From Larus michahellis (lineage: Eukaryota > Chordata > Aves > Charadriiformes > Laridae): a stretch of 64,000 bases of DNA. The position numbers were made by a program, and so were the translations under genes. Below, piece after piece: positions 29,201 through 64,000 of this stretch. The stretch is from contig NC_133899.1 of the NCBI RefSeq assembly GCF_964199755.1, forward strand, positions 1,550,001-1,614,000, in the 5' to 3' direction. The notes beneath the pieces were generated by a model. The model saw only the letters and a list, made by a program, of their open reading frames with translations. It did not search any database and was not told the origin of the DNA. Within the stretch, counting starts at the first letter, position 1. Every line of letters starts with the position of its first letter.

Positions 29201-29651
29201 GTGCCACGGGGGACCCCGCGGAGGACCTGAGCCTCCTGAGGGTTCTGGCACGAGACTGGGGACATCCCTTAGGACATGACCCATTTGCCCCAAGTGGGGA
29301 CTTCCCCCGGGGCAGCCTGGCCACCGGCTTCCCAGCACCCTGCCCGCTGCCAGCCAAGCTGCACCGCCGGGGATCCCCCCGGCTACACGGCCCCAGGGTG
29401 CCCGGCATGGGGATCCCCCGGCAGGGCTGTCCCTGGTGGGGTTTTCTGGCTGGGGTTTTTCTCAGGGTGCCGAGAGCCGCAGCCCCGCCGGGGTGTCCCG
29501 TCATGCCGCGGGGCCAGGCAACCTTTGCTCACCCGTCGATGACTGGCGTGGTGGTCATGATGCGCTCGGCCTCCTCCAGGTGATGCTGCCCGGTGCAGGG
29601 CAGGAGCAGGCGCAGTGCCAGCACTGCCATCACCACGCTCCCACCTGGCAT
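26288..29651 (-). CDS. DPEP1: DPEP1, membrane (renal) dipeptidase, complete CDS in 10 exons
   Basis: GPI-anchored zinc dipeptidase that cleaves dipeptides, including cysteinyl-glycine from glutathione breakdown and leukotriene D4. Exons from 5' to 3': 29533-29651, 28446-28578, 28148-28280, 27907-28057, 27708-27777, 27328-27504, 27164-27248, 27007-27082, 26750-26885, 26288-26458. The total is 1251 nt (416 aa; human 411). The first exon encodes a signal peptide ([19 protein letters not shown]). The binuclear zinc ligands are all present: His41 and Asp43 in GHND, Glu146 in VEGGH, His219 in DLAHVS, His240 in FSHSS, each shifted by five from human. The C-terminus has [12 protein letters not shown] followed by a hydrophobic tail ([17 protein letters not shown]), which fits GPI attachment. 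An in-frame upstream ATG at 29726 exists, but starting at 29651 puts the signal peptide at the N-terminus. DPEP2 or DPEP3 are less likely because synteny favours DPEP1. Confidence 0.93.
26500..26730. repeat. Degenerate C/T-rich repeat in DPEP1 intron 9
   Basis: Irregular copies of a phrase like tgtccccatgccccatg fill much of the intron between the last two DPEP1 exons. Copies are diverged and I could not fix one period. Confidence 0.5.
28690..28800. repeat. Imperfect (CATC)n/(CCGT)n tetranucleotide tract in DPEP1 intron 1
   Basis: Runs of ccatccatc, ctgtccgtccatcc and ccacccacc form an interrupted tetranucleotide microsatellite in the 0.95-kb first intron. Nothing else recognisable is seen in that intron. 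Confidence 0.8.
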
Positions 29652-30812
29652 CTTGGCCCACTCGGTGCCGCTGGGGGATGAACCGGGGTGACCCGCTGCC
29701 GCCGCGAGCCTACTGAGCGCATGCACCGGGATGGCTGTCCTGGATCACTGTCCATCCCCTCTCGCCGTAAATAAATAACCAGGATCGGCAGCCGTAACTC
29801 CACCCTGCCTGCCCTGCGCCCCGGCCCTGCCAGCGCCTGGGCACGGTGGGCACTGGGGCGGCGCAGCGGCAGCAGCCTCCCCCAGCCCGGCCCCGGCTGG
29901 CAGGGCTGTGCCGGGGCTTCTCCGCATAGCTGCGGTGACGCTCCCGGCCCCTCTAATGCAGCCCAGATTTTTATTTTTGCTGGGAAAGTGCCAGTCCCAT
30001 CCCCGCCTCGACCTCCCCAGCGCCGGCACCCCCGGCCCCAGTGCTGGCACCGCCAGCACCCCCATTGCCGACAGGCAGGGCCCGGCACCCCTGTCCCTCG
30101 CTCACCCCGGCCCCGGGACGCTCGAGAAGCTGCTGCCTGCAATGGCTGTGAAATATGTTTTCTGGCTTGCGTGCTGGCGGCGGGGCTGGGACGGGCTCCG
30201 GCCACCCCAGATGGCGTCGGGTGCTGGGGAGCGGCTGAGCGCTTGCGTACCCTGCGGCTCTGTGGTGTGGCCATCCCGCCATGGAGGGGACGGGGGGCAG
30301 CAGATGGGGTGGCACGGCTCTGGCGTGGGGCTGCCGGTGGTGTCCCATGTGTGCCGGGCTTCGCCCCCCCCCGGCTCCTGCGGTCCTGCTGCAGCGTCGC
30401 GTGTGGGGAAACTGAGGCACACGTCAGTCCTGTGGCCCAGTGCCCGCGGTGGGGGAACCCCGGCTAGGGATGGCGGTGGCCTCGGGGCCGGCGGTGGCTA
30501 CGGTGTCGCGTGTGGCAAGAGGCACCGCGGGGCTGCTGGGAATGGCACGGAGCCACATGGAGACGACCAGCTCCGCTCCTTGACCCGGGGCGCGCCGGGA
30601 CGGGAATTCCTTCCTCCGGCACGGTGCCGGCCACGGGGAGCCCGGCCGTGGGGCACGGCGTGGGGCTGACCCCCGTCCCGCTGTCCCGCAGCCCCCCGGC
30701 CCCGCAGGCAGCGCTCTCCCGGCGATGGCCCCAGCCGGATCGCGGTTCCCCGGCAGGAATGTGCCGGGGGAGCCCGGCCCCCTCGCGCCGGGACGGCTTC
30801 CTCTTTTCCAGC
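29652..30812. other. Divergent intergenic region between DPEP1 and the sulfotransferase
   Basis: About 1.2 kb separates two genes that point away from each other, so it should carry both promoters. Near DPEP1 an AT-rich gtaaataaataacc at about 29767-29780 could act as a TATA-like element for the minus strand. A second T-rich patch lies at 29966-29978. On the other side is a kappaB-like GGGAATTCC at 30602-30610. No exon of a third gene is seen. Confidence 0.5.
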
Positions 30813-30819
30813 TATTTAA
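30813..30819 (+). promoter_or_regulatory. TATA-like box of the sulfotransferase gene
   Basis: TATTTAA lies 37 bp before the start codon in otherwise GC-rich sequence, so transcription would begin only a few bases before the ATG. This suggests a regulated, tissue-type promoter, in contrast to the CpG-island promoters elsewhere in the window. Confidence 0.55.
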
Positions 30820-30855
30820 GGGCGGTTTCGGCACGTCCCCCGCAGCGGCCGGGCC

Positions 30856-33217
<2,362 letters not shown>

Positions 33218-33555
33218 GGGGGGCCGGGGGGGGCCGGCAGCACTTGGCCTTGCCACTGCACAACACGACTGCCCTGCTGCCTGCGGAGCCCCGCTGCGGG
33301 GGGGGCACCCTGCATGGGGAGCCCCCAGCACCCCCATAACGTACACAGCCCCATCCATCGCCGCAGGGGCCGGGGCTGCGGCGCAGCTGGGGGTCCCACC
33401 GCAGGGAGAGGTGGGGGGACACTAGCCGCCTGACACCCCCCAGGGATGGGGGACTTTTCCGGCCACACATTGTGGCCATCCCTGTGGCCTTCCTTCCCCT
33501 GGGGTGGGGGCGCGTGGCCGTGACCCCCCACCTTCCGCCCAGCCTGCCCTGGGGA

Positions 33556-33561
33556 AATAAA
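33556..33561 (+). terminator. Sulfotransferase polyadenylation signal (AATAAA)
   Basis: AATAAA lies 339 bp after the stop, followed by a T/G-rich stretch (tatttattgttgttcc). Confidence 0.8.
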
Positions 33562-36257
33562 TATTTATTGTTGTTCCCAGCCAGGCAGCCTGTTCCCATG
33601 GGCGTGGGGTGGGAAGCGGCGGCACGCTGGCGGGAAGCGCCCGGCATTATCGGGGCCCCATCAGGGTGGGGACCCATCCCCGGGGGACATTATCTGCGGG
33701 TGGGGGGCAATGGCCGGGTGGGCAGCGCAGGGGGCCCTGGGGTGGGGTCACGGCACGGGGCACCATTCCGGTGTTTGCCAGCGGAGCCTGTGGCACGGAG
33801 CCGGCTCCTTCACCACCACCCTCCCAGAGACGTCCCCCCCCCCAACAAACCGGGGCTCTGCCTTCCCCAGTGCAACGCCCTCAGACACCTTCTCCCCCCA
33901 CCCTGCCCCAGTGCACCCCTCATGATGCTTTTGGGGGGGCTGCAGTGGCCTGGACGGCCTGGCTGGATGCCCCCCCATTGCCTAGCTCCCCTCCTGGGGT
34001 GTTTGCACCCAGGGGCTTGTGCCTACCCCCCCCCACCAGCACCCTGGGGTGCGCCAGGCTGGCAGCCCCCTAAGCCCCCCCCCCAGCCGCTCTCCTGCCA
34101 CGCTCCAAGGAATTGCTCTATCAAGCCACCTGGGAAGCACAGGCACTGTCAATAATTAACCCCTGGCTTAATTAACCGGCGCCTGCCAGCTCAGTGTGGC
34201 ACAGTGCCGTGGCGGGGGGAGGGGGGGGCGAGGGCTTGGCCCTGGCATGAGCAGGACCCCTCGCCAGGGCTCGGCTGAGCGGGGGGCAGATGGCGAGACC
34301 CTCCCTGGGGACGCTGTCTGGCACCGGGGCCCTGCCTGCCCCGCTGGGGGGGTGCAGCCCGGCTTGGTGACGCTGGGCACCCCCAGCCCCGTGGGGACCC
34401 CCTGCACCCGCCGTCCCCACGGAGCAGGGTGCCGTGGCAGCCCCCTGCCCGCGCCGCTGGCCGGCTGCATCCGCAGGCTCGTCAGGCGCTGGGTTTCTAT
34501 GGCGACGTCTATTATCCTGCTTTACAGGGAGATGAATCAGGAGCTATAAATACGCGGGCTGATCGGGGCAGCGTGCTCTGCCTGCGTGCAGGGTGCCGGC
34601 GGCGGGCAGCACTGGAGGGGCACGGCGGTTCAGCGTGGCCGTGCTGGTGGATGGGTGAGCCGACACGGCTGCACGGACGGGGACAGGCTGGCACCCCTGT
34701 GACAGCCCCCAGGGTGCCGGCCGCATCCCTGGCCCCGGGATCCATCTCGGTGGCACCCGCATGGCGGGCTCTTGGGCGGCCCCTACCCCGTCACAGCTGC
34801 CCTGTGTCCCAGTTCTAGTCCCTGTGGTGGCCTTGGGTCACACCCCACCCTGGTGGACGTCACCTCCCCAAGAGCTTCTGCCGGCACCAGGATGGTGACA
34901 CACAGCGCATGGCACAGGGTGAACGACACACGGCACACGGCGCAGTGTCACACAGCACGTGGCAGGAGACAGTTGGCACACCGCGAACGGCACCCGGCTT
35001 TCGGCGCAGCAAACGGCACACGGCACTCGGTGTGATGCACGTGGCAGAGCGTGGCACTGCGCCCAGTGCGCCACACGCGGCACATGGCACAGCATGGCAC
35101 ACGGCACAGCATGGCACACGGCCCATGGCCCAGAACGTGGCACATGGCATGCGGCACACGGCACATGACACATGGCACAGGGCACAGGGGGTGGCACGTG
35201 GTGTAACACAGAGCAGGTACCATGAAGCACACAGCAGGCGGCACATGGCACACAGCATGTGGCACATAGCACGTGGAAAATGGCACACAGTGCATGACAC
35301 TGGCACTCAGCACATGGCATGCGGCACGTGGCACCTGGAACATGGCATGTGGCACATAGCACATGGCACATGGCGCATGGCATGTGGTACACAGCAGATG
35401 GCAAAGTACATAGCACATGGCACATGGTATGTGGCGTGTGGCACCTGGAACATGGCGTATGGCACATGGCACACAGCACATGGCATGTGGCGCATGGCAT
35501 GCAGTACACAGCACGTGGCAGAGTATAGAACACACGGCACATGGTATGTGGCACATGGCATGTGGCACGTGGCACCTGGAACATGTCATATGGCACGCAG
35601 AACATGGCACATGGCACACAGCGCATGACACGCGGCACACGGCGCATGGCATGCAGTACACAGCACACGGCAGAGTACATGGCACATGGCACGTGGCACA
35701 CTGTATGGATGCAGCATACAACACATGGCACAGCGCGTGGCACGCAGCGCATGGCACACAACCCACAGTTCATGGCACGGCACACAGCACATGGCACACA
35801 GCACATGGCACGCGGCACACGGCACGTGGCACGTGGCAGAGGCAATGTGCTGGGCAGGGGCATGCGGAGGGTGCCGGCGCTGCCTCCGCTCCCGCTCCCG
35901 TGGCCTGGATTTCGGGGCCGCGGCGCAGCGGGGCGGGCGGCCGTTCCGGCACAACTTGAAAGCGGTGGCTGCTCCAAAGTGCTGCAGCTGCAAAGCGCCG
36001 GCGCTCGCCTGCACGCTGCCAGTCACGAACTCCCCGAAATATAGGGGCAGCCGGAGCAGCCCGTATGGCAGCCGGGGCTGGGGGCTGCGTTCGGCTCTTG
36101 CCGCCGGCCGGGGCTGGGTGTCAGGGTCAGGGGTGCGAGGGGCGCCGGGCAGCACCCGGGAGCTGCCTGTCCCTTTGCCCACGCCCCGCTGAGCACCCTC
36201 AGGGAGGTTTGCTGTCGGCGCCCAGAGAGCACACGGCACGGGCACGGGGCTGGTTGC
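33562..36257. other. Intergenic DNA between convergent sulfotransferase and CPNE7
   Basis: 2.7 kb with no credible exon. It contains C/G homopolymer tracts (33830-34085), an AT-rich patch with two HNF1-like half sites (34149-34178), an isolated TATAAATA (34545-34552), and a heptamer satellite (about 34890-35850). Confidence 0.6.
34890..35850. repeat. Heptamer (ACATGGC)n-type satellite, about 950 bp
   Basis: The array is built of 7-bp units near ACATGGC, with variants acacggc, acacagc and atgtggc. Longer-range copies are visible: gcacctggaacatg-type phrases begin at 35331, 35441 and 35572, spaced 110 and 131 bp. The left part is more degenerate than the middle. It lies in intergenic DNA and makes long open frames on both strands. 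Confidence 0.85.
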
Positions 36258-36263
36258 TTTATT
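36258..36263 (-). terminator. CPNE7 polyadenylation signal (AATAAA)
   Basis: TTTATT on the + strand reads AATAAA on the minus strand, 380 bp beyond the CPNE7 stop. Confidence 0.8.
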
Positions 36264-36326
36264 GGGGGGGGGGTCCCCCACACGCCGGGGGCGGGGGGTT
36301 CATCATGCAGCCTCCAAACGATGTCA

Positions 36327-45771
<9,445 letters not shown>

Positions 45772-45777
45772 TTTATT
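45772..45777 (-). terminator. RPL13 polyadenylation signal (AATAAA)
   Basis: TTTATT next to a T run (+ strand) reads AATAAA on the minus strand, only about 22 bp beyond the RPL13 stop. Such a minimal 3' UTR is typical of ribosomal-protein genes. Confidence 0.85.
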
Positions 45778-45798
45778 GACAGTTCTAGGGAGAACAGT

Positions 45799-50591
<4,793 letters not shown>

Positions 50592-50918
50592 CTACGGACA
50601 CGGGCAGGGTTAAAGGCAGCCGACGCCCCCTGGGGCACCGGGGCTGCAGGGCCTCCCCCGGCCAGCAGGTCCAGGGCCCGTCCCCGCTCCCCGTGCCACC
50701 CCGGACAGGCTATGATTGCCCCCGAGCCCGCCACCCCCGGCCCAGGCCCAAGCCCAGGCCGGGCCCCTGTCAGCGCCGCCTCCGGGCCCAGGCCCATCCC
50801 GCAGCCCCCGCGCAGGGCTCCGAGCGTCCCCTGGGCCCAGCCCGGCCCGCGGCACAGCCCCCGGCGGGCGGATGGCGGCGGATGGAGCCCCCCGGCCGCA
50901 GCAGCGCCCCGACTCACC

Positions 50919-50990
50919 TCCCGCCACGGCAAATGGCCGACCGGAAAAGGAAGCGGCGGCCCCGCGCACGCCGGAAGTGCGGCAGCGCCG
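50919..50990 (-). promoter_or_regulatory. RPL13 core promoter and 5'TOP first exon
   Basis: On the minus strand, CTTCCTTTTCC at about 50943-50953 is a pyrimidine tract of the 5'TOP kind that marks the start of ribosomal-protein mRNAs. It is followed by a YY1-like GGCCATTTGCC and the exon 1 donor (exon end 50918, then GTGAGT). An ETS site, CCGGAAGTGC, lies just upstream at 50971-50980, and a further YY1-like AAGATGGCG at about 51074. The region is a CpG island. Confidence 0.75.
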
Positions 50991-51868
50991 GCCAATGGGC
51001 AGCGCCGCCGGAACGGCGGAATGAGGAGGATGGCGCAGGAAGTGCCAGGAGGCAGCTTCACCGCACCCGTAGTAAAGATGGCGTCAGCTTAAAGGGCCAG
51101 CGCACACCGAGCGGGAGCGGCCCCAGCTCGGGGTGGGCAGCAGCATCTCCTGCATGGCGGAGTCGGGGGGGGGCGGGCGGGCAGGGGGCCGCCACCCGCC
51201 GTGGCAGAGCCCGCACCCCACGGCGGTGTGAGCCAGGGGCTGGGCCTGGCCGTGACAGTGTGCCACTAGATGGCATGGCCACGCCACTGCACCCGGGGAG
51301 CCACCGAGGGCCCCGCGCTGTCCCACAAGCGTCCTGTAGTAGCACCGCTTGGTCTTTCAGGTCATATCCTCATGGAATAACTCGAGACAATAATCCTTCC
51401 TAACGGATTAACCCAGCCAGGGCACACCAGGCACCCATGATGGCTTTACCGCTTCCCCTGACAAATGGCAGACAACCACATCATCGCAGCTTGTTTCGGA
51501 AGAGCCGCGAGGATGGAGCCAGGAGGACTGCCAGCTTTGTGCCGAGGCTCCCCATGGACACACCTGAGGGCTCCCAAGAGCCGCTCTCCAGCTCCAAACG
51601 GCAGTGACAGGCAGTCTCCCAGCCAGGAACTGGGAGCCACTCTGGGCAAGGCTGGTGTGTGACAAGCAGGCTGCGGGGTTGCGCTGGGCTCTGCACGCAG
51701 GCTCCGCTTGCGAGACCCTTGCTATAAAAACTGAATATAAGTTATCAGGCAAGGAGAAGAAAGCCCTCGTTCCCGTACAACTTCATAGCTATAATAAAGC
51801 TTTTTATGTGCCGAAACACACATCCGTGTCTCGACACGGACTGCAAACAGAGCAGACATTATGAACAG
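50991..51868. other. Intergenic DNA between RPL13 promoter and SPG7 3' end
   Basis: Less than 900 bp. The first 350 bp are CpG-rich promoter-flank DNA. The rest is mixed and has no credible exon. A + strand AATAAA at about 51793 has no gene in front of it on that strand. Confidence 0.5.
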
Positions 51869-51874
51869 TTTATT
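51869..51874 (-). terminator. SPG7 polyadenylation signal (AATAAA)
   Basis: TTTATT on the + strand reads AATAAA on the minus strand, about 490 bp beyond the SPG7 stop. Confidence 0.75.
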
Positions 51875-52367
51875 CTGGTGAAGTCTGTTGTTCAGTTATT
51901 TTACGTTCAGCAGAGATGATCAAAGGTTACGGCGGAGTCACACAAGAACTACAGCCCTCTCAGCCAGCACAGAGCCTGGCAGGGGTTTCACCATGCTGAA
52001 GGGAACGTCCCCGCGCTCCTGCCGTGTCACACGCCGCAGCGAGAGGTGGCTCACAGGGACTCCACAGGACCTTCTGCCCTCAAGAACTTGTACACCGCTC
52101 ATGCCTACAAGGAATCTTTCCAGCAGATTAGACTTACCCAGCTCCTAATCACTAACACCCTGCTGAGAATCAATTTCAAAATCCTAAGGAGTTCTTCCTG
52201 CAGGGGAAAGCTCGTTAAAAGAGCCAACGTAGCCAACCCTTAATGTTTGGGTAACAGCAGCACAGAGATTCCCTGCTCAATATCTTTGATTCTGGAGCTG
52301 AAAAGGGAAGAGGTCTGCGTCCAAAAGCAGCCTCTAGAGTCCTCCCGTTCCACATCAGGAGTGGGCT

Positions 52368-64000
<11,633 letters not shown>

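Noticed and set aside
28232-29338. Minus-strand open frame of 368 codons across DPEP1 intron 1
   Set aside because: It overlaps DPEP1 exons 2 and 3 out of frame and runs through a microsatellite; the spliced DPEP1 model explains the conserved parts.
29651-29726. Upstream in-frame ATG of DPEP1
   Set aside because: It would put 25 polar residues before the hydrophobic signal sequence; the start at 29651 fits a secreted GPI protein better.
34838-35977. Minus-strand 379-codon and plus-strand 239-codon frames
   Set aside because: Both are readings of the heptamer satellite. Open frames on both strands over the same DNA argue for composition, not coding.
51793-51798. Plus-strand AATAAA upstream of the SPG7 3' end
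   Set aside because: No plus-strand gene ends here; AATAAA occurs by chance in AT-rich DNA.

Overview
The window is vertebrate nuclear DNA, most likely from a bird. Every protein-coding gene is split by short introns, the left three quarters is very GC-rich and compact, and the only interspersed repeat I can name is a CR1-type LINE tail. The gene set and order match the human 16q24.3 block (SPG7-RPL13-CPNE7-DPEP1-CHMP1A-CDK10-SPATA2L-VPS9D1-ZNF276) read in the opposite direction. From memory this block lies on chromosome 11 in chicken. I cannot name the species.

Layout from left to right: ZNF276 (minus, 87-7800) shares a 149-bp start-to-start promoter with VPS9D1 (plus, 7950-12905). SPATA2L (plus, 13264-14579) converges on CDK10 (minus, 15457-19055). 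CDK10 is head to head with CHMP1A (plus, 19406-22916, long 3' UTR to about 25040). CHMP1A converges on DPEP1 (minus, 26288-29651). A cytosolic sulfotransferase, probably SULT5A1 (plus, 30856-33217), follows and converges on CPNE7 (minus, 36643-42804). RPL13 (minus, 45799-50579) carries the box C/D snoRNA SNORD68 in an intron. SPG7 (minus, 52368-63154 and beyond) is present only as its last eight coding exons. I joined exons by hand at GT-AG sites (one GC-AG). For every complete gene the joined coding length is a multiple of three and close to the length I recall for the human protein, where there is one: ZNF276 639 aa, VPS9D1 628, SPATA2L 406, CDK10 365, CHMP1A 196, DPEP1 416, SULT5A1 288, CPNE7 553, RPL13 211.

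The genes are a syntenic neighbourhood of mostly unrelated housekeeping and tissue genes, not an operon or pathway. Shared promoters (ZNF276/VPS9D1, CDK10/CHMP1A) and convergent ends are the visible functional links. The rest of the unique interest lies in non-coding DNA. Several tandem-repeat fields have 5-, 7- or 17-bp monomers and longer-range periodicity, and they create long but probably meaningless open frames. Small AT-rich islands with homeodomain-like sites sit inside the GC-rich intergenic DNA. Base composition changes clearly near 45.3 kb. I found no convincing undescribed gene system, no CRISPR array and no viral fossil.
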